Shown here one piece after another: positions 34,984 to 43,896 of a stretch of 64,000 bases of DNA. Below the pieces are notes generated by a model, which saw only the letters and a list, made by a program, of their open reading frames with translations, was not told the origin of the DNA and searched no databases. Within the stretch, counting starts at the first letter, position 1; each line of letters begins with the position of its first letter. Both the position numbers and the translations under genes were made by a program. This DNA comes from CBDHDN01 sp965261585 (GTDB lineage: Bacteria > Pseudomonadota > Alphaproteobacteria > UBA6615), in NCBI GenBank assembly GCA_965261585.1, contig CBDHDN010000063.1, positions 1 to 64,000 on the forward strand, given 5' to 3'.

Positions 34984-35768
34984 GTGATTCAAGACTGTTT
35001 TTGGGGGGAGGCAGTCTTGATTCGCACGATTCTTTCAGACCCGCAGTGTGATCGGATCAAGGATCTGGTGCCTGGCAAGGCGACGGACCGCGGCGTGACC
35101 GGCCGCAACAACCGGCGGTTTGTCGAGGCCGTGCTTTGGGTGGCCCGCACTGGTTCGCCATGGCGCGATCTGCCCGATGCGTTCGGTCCCTGGTACACCG
35201 TCTACACCCGCTTCTGGCGCTGGTCGCGGCACGGGGTCTGGAAGCAGGTGTTCAAGGCCCTGGCCGACGACCCGGATTTCGAATACCTGATCATCGACTC
35301 CACCATCGTGCGGGCGCATCACCACGCCGCCGGTGCAAAAGGGGGACTCAAAATCAGGCCATCGGACGCTCGCGCGGCGGGCTAAGCAGCAAAATCCATA
35401 TCGTCGTGGACGGGCTTGGCAATCCCCTGCGCTTCGTTCTCACCGCCGGCCAGGTGCATGACAGCACCCAGGCAAGAGCGCTCGTCGAGCGCCTGACCGG
35501 CGCCTACCTGCTCGCCGACAAGGCCTATGACTCCAACGAGTTCCGCGACGTCATCGCAGAGCACGGCATGGTCGCCGTGATCCCGTCCAACCGCTCCCGG
35601 TCGATGGCGATCCCCTACGACAAACACCTCTACAAAGAACGCCACCTCGTCGAATGCTTCATCAACAAGATCAAGCAGTTCCGAAGGCTCGCCACCCGCT
35701 ACGACAAAACCGCAGCCTCTTTCCTGTCCATGCTATGTCTGTGCGCTGCCATAATCTGGCTGCGTTAA
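34984..35768 (+). CDS. IS5/IS427-type transposase (two frames, programmed frameshift)
   Basis: Frame 1 (34984-35385) has the N-terminal domain FVEAVLWVARTGSPWRDLPD and the first Asp in IIDSTIVRAHHHAAGAKGG. Frame 2 (to 35768) has DGLGNPLRFVLTAGQVHDST, LADKAYDSNEFR and the Y-2-R-3-E-6-K-like segment KERHLVECFINKIKQFRRLA. The frames join at the slippery GCAAAAGGGGGA, as in this group, giving a fused DDE transposase. The native start may have been TTG 35017. Its promoter is cut off by the nested IS. Confidence 0.82.
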
Positions 35769-35810
35769 TTGTAAACAGGCCCTAGTGTCCGCGTTCGTAG
35801 CAGCGAGCGG

Positions 35811-35950
35811 CGGGCCTCGCCCTTCGTCCCTCGACAAGCTCGGGATGAGGAAGCTCAGGGTGAGGCCCTCATGCTGAGTTTGTCGAAGTATGTGGGCCGG
35901 GGTCTCACGGTGAGGCCCTCATGCTGAGCTTGTCGAAGTATGCGGGCCGG
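35811..35950. repeat. REP-like palindromic repeats upstream of gnd
   Basis: A 50-base unit containing TGAGGCCCTCATGCTGAG and TTGTCGAAGTATG occurs twice (from 35861 and 35911), preceded by a related half (TCGACAAGCTCGGGATGAGG). Each unit contains short palindromes such as TGAGGCCCTCA. The look is that of intergenic REP/BIME-type repeats. Confidence 0.7.
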
Positions 35951-36005
35951 CGGCTCGGCGATTCAGTCTCTAATGAAAACAGGCACCAGGCACGGGGGAG
36001 GGACC

Positions 36006-37418
36006 ATGGCCGCGTCGGCGGATATCGGTGTTATCGGGCTCGGCGTCATGGGCCGCAATCTGGCGCTCAATATCGCCGACCGCGGCTTCACTGTGGCCGT
36101 CTACAATCGCACGGTCGCCACGACGCGCGCGCTTGCCGCCGCTGCCCAGGACAAACAGCTCGTCCCTTGTGAGACCCCGGCCGCCCTGGTCGCCGCGATC
36201 CGGCCGCCGCGGCCGGTCCTGTTGATGGTCAAGGCCGGCGACGCGGTCGACGCCCAGATCGACGCCCTGCAGCCGCTGCTCGCCACCGGCGACATGGTCA
36301 TCGATGGCGGCAACTCGCACTACGCCGACACCATGCGCCGCGAGCGGGCGGCGGCCGGGCACGGCCTCGGTTTCCTCGGCGCCGGCATCTCCGGCGGCGA
36401 GGCCGGCGCACGGCACGGGCCGTCGATCATGGTCGGCGGCACCGCGTCGGCCTACGCGCGCGTGCAGCCCATGCTGGAAGCCATTGCCGCCCGCATCGAT
36501 GATGCGCCGTGCTGTGCGCGGCTCGGCCCCGACGGTGCTGGCCACTTCGTCAAGATGCTGCACAACGGCATCGAATATGCCGACATGCAGCTGATCGCTG
36601 AGGTCTATGCCCTGCTGCGCGGGCCCGGCGGCATGGCCCCGGCCGAGCTGCAGGCGACGTTCGCCGCCTGGAACGAGGGCGAGCTCGATTCGTACCTCGT
36701 CGAGATCACGGCGGCGATCCTCGGCACGGACGATCCGGAGACCAAGCGGCCGCTCGTCGACGTGATCCTCGACCGGGCCGGCGAGAAGGGGACCGGCCGC
36801 TGGGCGTCCGTTGCGGCGCTCGATCTCGGCGTGCCGGCGCCGACGATCGCCGCGGCCGTGTTCGCCCGGGCGCTGTCGGCGCTGAAGCCGGAACGCGTCG
36901 CCGCGGCGCCGCTGTTTGCGCGTGAGGCCGCACCCTTCGCCGGCGACCGCAGCCGGCTCGCCGCGACGCTCCACGACGCCCTGCTGGCCGCCAAGCTGAG
37001 CGCCTATGCCCAGGGCTTCGCCGTCATCGCCGGCGCCAGCCGGGCCCACGACTGGTCGATCGATGGGGCCGAGGTGGCGCGGATCTGGCGCGGCGGCTGC
37101 ATCATCCGCGCGCGCTTCCTCGATCGCGTCGCCGCGGCGTTCCGCGGCGAGCCCACCCGCGCCAACCTGCTGCTGGATCCCTATTTCCGCGACCGCATGA
37201 CGGCGGCCGAGGGCGCCCTGCGCGAGGCGGTCGGGCTCGCCGCCGCGCACGGCGTGCCGGTGCCGGCGCTGGCGTCGGCGCTGGCCTATTTCGACGGCTA
37301 TCGCAGCGCCCAGCTGCCGGCCAACCTGATCCAGGCGCAGCGCGACTATTTCGGCGCCCACACGTTCGAGCGCACGGACCGGCCCGGCGCCTTCCATTTC
37401 GACTGGCCGGCGTCGTAG
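36006..37418 (+). CDS. gnd: 6-phosphogluconate dehydrogenase (decarboxylating)
   Basis: 470 residues. Converts 6-phosphogluconate and NADP+ to ribulose-5-phosphate and CO2. Rossmann motif IGVIGLGVMGRNLALNIADR, substrate loop DGGNSHYADTMRRE, GISGGEAGARHGPSIMVGG, catalytic Lys in HFVKMLHNGIEYADMQLIAE, and C-terminal AHTFERTDRPGAFHFDW. ATG 36006 follows GGGGGAGGG. Followed 12 bases later by gluconokinase, which makes its substrate from gluconate. Confidence 0.95.
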   Translation: MAASADIGVIGLGVMGRNLALNIADRGFTVAVYNRTVATTRALAAAAQDKQLVPCETPAALVAAIRPPRPVLLMVKAGDAVDAQIDALQPLLATGDMVIDGGNSHYADTMRRERAAAGHGLGFLGAGISGGEAGARHGPSIMVGGTASAYARVQPMLEAIAARIDDAPCCARLGPDGAGHFVKMLHNGIEYADMQLIAEVYALLRGPGGMAPAELQATFAAWNEGELDSYLVEITAAILGTDDPETKRPLVDVILDRAGEKGTGRWASVAALDLGVPAPTIAAAVFARALSALKPERVAAAPLFAREAAPFAGDRSRLAATLHDALLAAKLSAYAQGFAVIAGASRAHDWSIDGAEVARIWRGGCIIRARFLDRVAAAFRGEPTRANLLLDPYFRDRMTAAEGALREAVGLAAAHGVPVPALASALAYFDGYRSAQLPANLIQAQRDYFGAHTFERTDRPGAFHFDWPAS

Positions 37419-37430
37419 TCCGCGCGTCCC

Positions 37431-37934
37431 ATGGTCATCATCTTCATGGGCGTGTCGGGCGCCGGCAAGTCCACGGTCGGCCGCCTCGTCGCCGAGGCGC
37501 TTGGCGCCGCGTTCGCCGAGGGCGACAGCTATCACCCGCCGGCGAACGTGGCGAAGATGAGCCGCGGCGAGGCGCTGACCGACGCCGACCGGCGGCCCTG
37601 GCTGCTGGCCATGGCGACGGCGATCGACGACTGGTTGGCCGCCGGCCAGACCACCGTCGTGACCTGTTCCGCCCTGCGCCGGACCTATCGCGAGACCCTG
37701 CTCGGCGACCGCCGCGACGTCTGGCTCGTCTATCTGCGCGGCGACCAGGCGCTGATCGCCGGCCGCCTGGCGTCTCGTCATGGCCACTTCATGCCGCCCA
37801 GCCTGCTGCCGAGCCAGTTCGCCGCGCTCGAAGAGCCGGCGCCGGCAGCCAACCTGATCACCGTCGACATCGACCGCCCGGCGGCGGATATTGCCGCCGA
37901 GATACTCGGCCGGCTGCCTGACGCCGGGGCTTAG
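37431..37934 (+). CDS. gntK: Gluconokinase
   Basis: 167 residues. P-loop GVSGAGKSTV, EGDSYHPPANVAKMSRGEAL, DRRPWLL, CSALRRTYRE and HFMPPSLLPSQFAALEEP are all GntK signatures. Phosphorylates D-gluconate to 6-phosphogluconate, feeding Gnd encoded just upstream. Full length and intact. A weak hairpin (GTCCTT ... AAGGAC, 37950-37972) follows. Confidence 0.93.
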   Translation: MVIIFMGVSGAGKSTVGRLVAEALGAAFAEGDSYHPPANVAKMSRGEALTDADRRPWLLAMATAIDDWLAAGQTTVVTCSALRRTYRETLLGDRRDVWLVYLRGDQALIAGRLASRHGHFMPPSLLPSQFAALEEPAPAANLITVDIDRPAADIAAEILGRLPDAGA

Positions 37935-37995
37935 CCCGCCAACCCCACGGTCCTTTACGTTTTGTTAAGGACGGATGGCCTTAAGCGACTGGTAC

Positions 37996-39120
37996 TAGTA
38001 CCGGCTATCGCTGGCGGCGGAGTCGTGATTCAAAGGATGGATGAACATCCAGGACGCGACTCCGATCATATTGACGGAGGAGGAGCGGGCGGTGCTTGAG
38101 AGCATGGTCCGATCTCCGAAGACGGAACAGGGCGTGAGCGAGCGCGCCCGCATGGTGTTGTTGGCGGCGGACGGCCGCTTGACGCGCTCCATTGCGGCGG
38201 CGCTTGGCAGCTGGCCGGGGCGGGTCAGCCGCTGGCGCACGCGCTTCGCGGCGGAACGGCTGGCCGGGCTGTCGGATCGAGCGCGGCCGGGGGCGACGCC
38301 GATCTACACGGCCGAGATGGGCCGGCGCATCCTGGCGCAGTTGGACGAGCCGCCGCCCGCCGGCTTCGCTCGCTGGACGGCGCCACTGCTGGCCCGGGCG
38401 CTGGGCGATGTGTCGGACCAGTACATCTGGCGCTTCCTGCGCCGGCAAAAGATCGACCTGGCCGGCCGTAAATCCTGGTGCCAGAGCAACGATCCCGAGT
38501 TCGTCCCCAAGGCGGCCGAGATCGTCGGCCTCTACTTGCACCCGCCGGAGGACGCCATCGTGCTGGCGGTCGACGAGAAGCCGCACATCCAGGCGCTGGA
38601 GCGCGCCCAGGGCTATCTGAAGCTGCCGAACGGGCGCGCCCTGATCGGCCATGGCCACACCTATAAGCGACACGGCACGACGACGCTGTTTGCCGCTCTC
38701 AACGTCGCCAGCGGCGAGGTTCAGGCCGGACACTACGAACGGCGGCGCCGCCGTGAGTTCCTCGACTTCATGAACCGCGTGGTGGCCGCCTATCCCGACC
38801 GCGAGATCCATGTCGTTCTCGACAACCTGAACACCCACAAGCTCAAGCGCGACCGCTGGCTCAAGGCGCATCCCCATGTCCACTTCCACTTCACGCCCAA
38901 CTACGCCAGCTGGCTCAACCAGATCGAGATCTGGTTCTCGATCCTCAGCCGCGCCGCCCTGCACGGCGCCAGCTTCACTTCGCCCCGACAACTCAGGGAC
39001 GCCATCGATGCCTTCATCCACGCCCACAACAAGACCGCCAAGCCTTTCCGTTGGGTCAGCACCAACATCCATCAGAAGAGGCTCAAACCACGTCATCGCG
39101 ATTTGTGATTCCCGGTACTA
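37996..39120 (+). mobile_element. IS630-family element (1.1 kb)
   Basis: TA on both sides (37996-37997 and 39119-39120), inverted-repeat ends TAGTACCGG, single transposase gene. Inserted 60 bases after gntK. Confidence 0.85.
38041..39108 (+). CDS. IS630-type transposase
   Basis: 355 residues. N-terminal HTH region (SERARMVLLAADGRLTRSIA), DDE domain with first Asp in VLAVDEKPHIQALERAQG, second in EIHVVLDNLNTHK, and Glu in SWLNQIEIWFSIL. Tc1/mariner superfamily enzyme integrating at TA. Intact. Confidence 0.9.
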   Translation: MNIQDATPIILTEEERAVLESMVRSPKTEQGVSERARMVLLAADGRLTRSIAAALGSWPGRVSRWRTRFAAERLAGLSDRARPGATPIYTAEMGRRILAQLDEPPPAGFARWTAPLLARALGDVSDQYIWRFLRRQKIDLAGRKSWCQSNDPEFVPKAAEIVGLYLHPPEDAIVLAVDEKPHIQALERAQGYLKLPNGRALIGHGHTYKRHGTTTLFAALNVASGEVQAGHYERRRRREFLDFMNRVVAAYPDREIHVVLDNLNTHKLKRDRWLKAHPHVHFHFTPNYASWLNQIEIWFSILSRAALHGASFTSPRQLRDAIDAFIHAHNKTAKPFRWVSTNIHQKRLKPRHRDL

Positions 39121-39282
39121 GGCTCGATGGATCAAATCACCTCGCCGAGGTCATCCGGGGAGTGACGTTCAAGGACGGCATCAAGCAAATCCAACACGCC
39201 GCCTGATCAGCCCGTCACCAACATTCGGCCATAGCTCGGTGGTGTCGCCTGAACGCCTCTGCATCATCCTCCCGCCAAAATA
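39121..39282 (+). other. Possible C-terminal tail of another transposase (fragment)
   Basis: Directly right of the IS630, one frame reads LDGSNHLAEVIRGVTFKDGI, KQIQHAA and stops at 39204-39206. The sequence CGTCACCAACATTCGG follows. The tail and the AT-poor terminal sequence look like the end of an IS transposase gene, but I cannot assign the family. It ends at the next IS. Confidence 0.3.
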
Positions 39283-39317
39283 TGTAGCGCACCCGGTTCC
39301 TTGGACACAAGTTTGTC

Positions 39318-40221
39318 TCACGCGGCGGGCCTGATTGAGATCGCGGCGTGCCACGCCTGACGAGCTTGAGCGGGGCTCAGGTAGCCGTTCTTTTCGACGA
39401 TCCACTGGGCATTGTAGAGTTCGACGACGTCGCGGACGGCGTCCCGCAGCTCCGCGCTGTTGCGGTAGATGCGACCATGGATGATCTGTTCCTTCAGCGT
39501 GATTGAACCGCTCGGCGACGCCGTTGGTCTGGGGCTCGGCGACGAAGGCGTAGGACGGCTGGATGCCCCAGAACTTGATCTGGTTGGTGAAGTGGTCCGA
39601 CAGATACTGGGAGCCGTGATCCATCCGCAAGGCCAGCCCCCGAGCCGCGCCGGCCGCGGTCGAGCCATACAGCCCGGCAAGCCCCATGGAGATCGGCTGC
39701 AGGGCGGCGAAGCGGTCGCCGCGCTTGCAGACATGCCAGCCGACACACTCGGCGTTCCAATGCTCGACGGCGGTGAAGATCCAGCCCCAGCCGTCGTCCA
39801 CCGTGAACACCCGAACGCCATCGGTGCCCCACATGAGGTTCGGGGCATGAGTGATGATCTCACCGTCATGGGGATTGCCGCCACGGCGGCGGCAGCGATG
39901 GGGCGAGAGCAGATTGTTCTCGCGCATCAGGCGGAGCACCCGCTTGCGGGCAACCCGGATGTCGCGACAGACCCGAAGCCGAGCCCAGACCTTGCGGTAG
40001 CCCTCGCCCTCCCTGGGCGATGCCTCCAGGTCGGCTTCGATCGCCACCAGCAGCGCCTGGTCCGAGATCGCGGGCTTCGGTCCCCGACGCTTTGCCGGCG
40101 GCTGCTCGGCGTGCTGGCCGGAGGTCATGGCGTAGAACGAGGAGCGGGCCATGCCCCAGGCGGCGCAGACCCGCCGCAGGCCGTAGGCCAGACCCGTGCC
40201 GGGCGAGGTGGCGGCACTCAT
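39318..40221 (-). pseudogene. IS OrfB, copy G, frameshifted at the catalytic Glu region
   Basis: A 2-bp deletion at ~39500 (CAGCGTGATTG where others have CAGCGTGCGATTG) shifts the frame after GVAERFN. The remainder TLKEQIIHGR is in another frame. The C-terminal domain is lost. Confidence 0.85.
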
Positions 40222-40628
40222 CGCCGCGACCTCCGCCGCCCCAAAGGGCCGAAGGTCTCCGTCTTGGCCTCCAGCAGTTCCACCTGCATGGTCAACTCTC
40301 CGATCCGCTTCATGGCGCTATCCAGTTCCGCCTGCACCGGATCGCCCTTGCGTTGCTTGAGCGAGGCGTCGATCCCGCCGATCGCTTTCTCACGCCACTG
40401 CTCGAGCCGGAAGATCTCTACGCCCAACTGGCGCGACAGAAGTTGCACCGGCTCGTCACGCAAAAGCCGCAGAACGACCTCACGCTTGCGCGCCACCGTC
40501 CATCGCTGGCCAAGTCCCAGCGGGCCTGCCGGCAAAGCCTGGCCTGGGGAAAACGTGGACGAGCCAAGCTCGCCCGCATTTACCACAGGCCCATCAACAG
40601 CAACTTTCTTCTCAAAATTATCGGTCAT
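40218..40628 (-). CDS. IS OrfA, copy G
   Basis: Complete OrfA as in other copies. Confidence 0.8.
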   Translation of the reverse strand: MTDNFEKKVAVDGPVVNAGELGSSTFSPGQALPAGPLGLGQRWTVARKREVVLRLLRDEPVQLLSRQLGVEIFRLEQWREKAIGGIDASLKQRKGDPVQAELDSAMKRIGELTMQVELLEAKTETFGPLGRRRSRR

Positions 40629-40694
40629 GTTCCGGTCCTCCTTGGACACTTCGATTAAGCCAATTCTGTGTCCAAGGAAATCGGGTCCGACTCA

Positions 40695-40808
40695 ACATGC
40701 TGATAATCTGTTCCGGGGTGTAGCGTTTACGGCTCATTTTGTCCTCCTTTCGAGGGGGCAAAATGCGCCAAACTCTCTTAACAAATCTGGACCACTTTTA
40801 GGGGGTCA
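40695..40808 (-). mobile_element. Left-end fragment of a second IS3-type element
   Basis: Read leftward from 40808: TGACCCCCTAAAAGTGGTCC (terminal repeat), ribosome site AAAGGAGG, and an OrfA start at 40737 giving MSRKRYTPEQIISM, where copy G interrupts. These are features of a different IS3-family group. The rest is absent. Confidence 0.7.
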
Positions 40809-40809
40809 C

Positions 40810-41231
40810 TCCAACTCACATGATTCGATCGGCCTCGGCCATATGCGCCGCAACGCGAGCATCGCAGCCCATCTGGTGCAGGAGCTGCCGAACGCCAACG
40901 TCCTCATGCTCGTCGGGTGCCCCTCGGGCCTGTTCTTCGATCTGCCGCCGCGTGTCGATTTCGTGAAACTCCCGTCGGTCCTGAAAGTCGCCACCAACGA
41001 GTGGCGATCGCGCAAGCTCACCATCGGCAGGGACATGACGGTGTTGCTGCGGGCGAAGCTCATTCAGCAGGTTGCCGAAGTCTTTCGGCCAGACATTTTC
41101 TTCGTCGACCACGTTCCCACCGGCGTCTGCGGCGAGCTGCTGCCGACCCTCGAAAGGATCCGGAAGAAGCGCAAGTCGACGAAGATCGTGTTGGGGCTGA
41201 GAGACATTCTGGATTCTGCCAAGGTCATTCG
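40810..41231 (+). pseudogene. COG4671-type glycosyltransferase, internal fragment
   Basis: Frame SHDSIGLGHMRRNASIAAHL, then VDFVKLPSVLK, RPDIFFVDHVPTG and IVLGLRDILDSAKVI matches the N-terminal half of predicted GT-B glycosyltransferases (S-H-D-x-x-G-L-G-H-x-R-R; V-D-x-x-P-x-G). The first ~7 residues are cut by the IS fragment, and at ~41231 the sequence turns into a porin. About two thirds of the protein is missing. Confidence 0.75.
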
Positions 41232-41948
41232 TGCCTCGGCACGGCGTGGCTCGGCCAGGGTCATACGGCGTCGGACGGCGCCGCCGAGACGGACCTGACG
41301 AAGACCAACGTCGTGACCAGCTCGGACCTCCCCGATCTCGCCGGGGGGATCCGGTTCGGCGGTAGCGGACCGCGCATTCGCAGCGTCTACACGAACATGG
41401 ACGGGCTCGGCCGCGACGACCGAATCCGTTACGATTCGCCCGTATTCCAGGGGTTTCAAGGGTCGGGCTCGTATCTCACCGGCGGCGACTACGACATCGC
41501 GGTGCGGTTCCGCGGCAACCTGGCGGACATGGACGTCGCGGGCGCCGCCGCCCTGGCCGACGCGGGCGCGACGACGTCGGCCAATCTCGAGCAGTACGTC
41601 GTCTCGGCTTCGGCCAGCATGGACAACGGCTTCAGCGGCGCCATTGCCATCGGCACCCAATCGATTAACGGGACGACCCGCGATCCCACGTTTTTCTACG
41701 TCAAGGTCGCCTACGAGACGACGCTGGTCGACTACGGCACGACGTCGTTCGCCGCGGACTACGGACGCGCGACGGACATCGCCGCCGCCGACGACGTGTT
41801 CTCCGCGTTCGGCGTCTACGCCGTTCAGCGGGTCGACCGCGCCGCCGCCGACGTTTATCTGGGCATTCGCAACCACAGCCTCGAACGCACCGGCGCCACG
41901 TTTAGCGATATACTGGCGGTGATGTTCGGTGCGCGCGTCAGGTTCTGA
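41232..41948 (+). pseudogene. Outer-membrane porin, 3' portion
   Basis: In a frame different from the glycosyltransferase, it reads GTAWLGQGHTASDGAAETDL, then PDLAGGIRF, repeated amphipathic strands (SVYTNMDGLGRDDRIRYDSP, YDIAVRFRGN, FFYVKVAYETTLVDYG, TSFAADYG) and a C-terminal ILAVMFGARVRF ending in Phe, the BAM-recognition signature. The N-terminal ~120 residues and signal peptide are missing. Confidence 0.78.
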
Positions 41949-41963
41949 GCGAGGATCGCAAGG

Positions 41964-42149
41964 ATGACCCGCAATCTGGTTGCCGCAGCGCTGCTCGCCG
42001 GTGTCGCCGTCCTCGTTGCCGCGTGTGCCGGCTACGCGCCCGGCGTGCCGGATGCGATCGGCGACGGCGTCCGCCCGGGGCCCGGCCTGTTCAGCGGCGA
42101 CGACGGCGTTTTCACGATCTTCGGTGGCGACGAGAAAGCCGCTCGCTAG
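41964..42149 (+). CDS. Small lipoprotein
   Basis: 61 residues. Signal peptide MTRNLVAAALLAGVAVLVAA with lipobox LVAAC (Cys21), then a short Gly/Pro/Asp-rich mature part. Start 16 bases after the porin stop, with GAGGATCGCAAGG upstream. Function unknown; possibly an accessory of the lost porin. Confidence 0.6.
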   Translation: MTRNLVAAALLAGVAVLVAACAGYAPGVPDAIGDGVRPGPGLFSGDDGVFTIFGGDEKAAR

Positions 42150-42165
42150 CGCGTTTGGACGCGCC

Positions 42166-43577
42166 CTATGACATGGGCCGCGTCAGACCGAATTTGTCGA
42201 TGCGATAGCGCAGCGTGTCGCGTGACAGGCCAAGCAGCTTGGCGGCACCGGTCACATTCCACCCCGTTCTGTCGAGGGCCTGCTCGACGAGCCCGCGCTC
42301 GACGGACTCGATATCCAGCCCGTCATCCGGCAGCGCGACGCGCCCGTTTCCGGCCGGCGAAGATGGCGCCGCTCTGGCTACTGAGGCGTGCGATGAAAGC
42401 GACAGGTCGCTGGGCTTAATCGTGTCCGTCGTCGTCAGAAGAACGGCCTGTTCGATCGTGTTCCTTAACTCGCGCACGTTGCCCATCCATTCGTGCCCGG
42501 TGAGCAGCACGGCGACGTCCTCACTGAAGCGCAAGTTAGGCTTGCGGTAGCGCCGGCAACGCTCTGCGAGGAAATGGTTGGCGAGCAGCATGACGTCGGC
42601 GCCGCGCTCGCGCAGCGGCGGCACCACGACCTGCAGGACCCGCAAGCGAAAGTAAAGATCGGAGCGGAACGTGCCCTCGTGCACCATCTCCTCGAGATCA
42701 CGATTGGTGGCGACGATGATGCGTACGTTGACCTGGCGGTCGCGCAGCCCGCCGAGGCGCCGCACCGTTCGATCCTCGAGCAGGCGCAGCATCTTGGCCT
42801 GGATGGCCAGATCGATCTCGCCGATCTCATCGAGCAGCAAGGTGCCGCCCGCGGCCGATTCGACGAAGCCCAGCTTGCGCTCTTTGGCGTCGGTGAAGGC
42901 CCCGCGCTCGTGGCCGAACAGCTCGCCCTCGACCAGGTGTTGGGGCAGCGCCGCGCAATTGAGCTCGATGAAGGGGCCGCGCCGGCGCTTGCCTTCGAAA
43001 TGGAGGGCGCGGGCGATCAGTTCCTTGCCCGTGCCGGTCTCGCCGGTGACGAGCACCGCCGGCGAGTCGTGCTCGCTGAGCGTCGCCTCGGCGGCCAGCA
43101 TCTGTCTGATGCGGTGCTTGAGCGCGACCATCGGCGGCGATTCGCCGAGTAGCGCCGACAATCCACCTTGCGCCGCCTCGCGCCCCTGATAGTAGGCCAG
43201 CGCGCTCTCGCGATGCTCTTCTGCGATTGCCCGATCCAGGAGGCGCTTGAGGTCGGCGAGGATGATCGGCTTGCTGAGATAGTCGTAGGCGCCGGCCTTC
43301 ATCGCATCGACCGCCGCCTGAACGCTGCCGTGCGCGGTCATCAGGATGATCCGCGCGTCGGGGTCCCGCTTGTGCGCCTGCGTCAGGACATCGAGACCGC
43401 TCATTTTAGGCAGGCGCAAATCGACCAGGACGAAGTCAGGCTTGAAGCTATCGAACAACTCCAGTCCAGCTTCACCGCTCGTCGCCGCGCACACCTGGTA
43501 GCCCTGGCGCTCCAGGTAGGTCTTGATGTTGCGGGCGAGCGTAACCTCGTCTCGACGATGAGCACGCCGTAGTTCAT
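42166..43577 (-). pseudogene. NtrC-family sigma-54 response regulator with N-terminal frameshift
   Basis: ATG 43577 begins MNYGVLIVE, then one base is missing at ~43552 (GTCGAG|ACGAG; expected VEDEVTLARN). From there another frame is clean: receiver with Asp in FVLVDLRLPKMSG and Lys in YDYLSKP, AAA+ domain with Walker A GETGTGKE, GAFTDA (GAFTGA variant), Walker B GGTLLLDEIGEID, arginine finger region, and a Fis-type HTH at the end (WNVTGAAKLLGLSRDTLRYR). The lesion falls in the acidic pocket. Paired with the kinase just upstream. It may still be partly expressed from an internal start, lacking the receiver's first strand. Confidence 0.82.
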
Positions 43578-43896
43578 GAGTCGCTCGCGACGGGCCTTGC
43601 CGGATGCAACGCCGTTTCGCTGCCGACCCGATGGTTGGTTGGTGTCCGGTTTTTCCTGAGCGGGTGGGCCATCCGCGTGCGGCGGTCGATCCCACACCTG
43701 CGGACCGACGGCGCCGCGCCGGTGGCCTGGTTCGTATCCGCCAGCCGCACCCGACCCGGCCGTGCCTCGTGTGAAGCCCGGCGTAGCGTCCCGTTGCCCC
43801 TGAGCGCGAATAACAAACCCTCCCCGCCATGATGGCGGCGCCGCATCCCCATGGATGCCGGCCGAATGCAAGCCAACAACGAACGAGGCACCAAAC
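43578..43896. other. Gap between kinase and regulator genes, no gene recognised
   Basis: Frames here are Arg/Pro-rich noise. No hairpin or repeat stands out. In intact systems these two genes are usually adjacent, so this may be non-coding debris. Confidence 0.4.

Larger units (their letters stand above)
33551..35784 (+). mobile_element. IS5/IS427-type element carrying a nested IS
   Basis: Inverted repeats GAGCCCGTTTATAATTA (left) and GGGCCTGTTTACAATTA (right, complement), both set in CTAG with TA at 33551-33552 and 35783-35784. Removing the nested IS (33600-34974) and one 14-bp duplication leaves about 846 bp, the normal size of an IS427-group element. The nested IS sits in its left leader. 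Confidence 0.85.
39283..40694 (-). mobile_element. IS3/IS481-like element, copy G (1,412 bp, frameshifted orfB)
   Basis: Both ends present, minus orientation. No target duplication: left flank CCGCCAAAATA and right flank ACATGCTGATA differ, the latter belonging to a different IS3-type element that it cuts. Two bases are deleted within orfB. Confidence 0.9.

Noticed and set aside
35811..35950. REP-like units as a riboswitch or attenuator for gnd
   Set aside because: The palindromes are of general intergenic repeat type and lie outside any leader-peptide or ligand-fold pattern I know.
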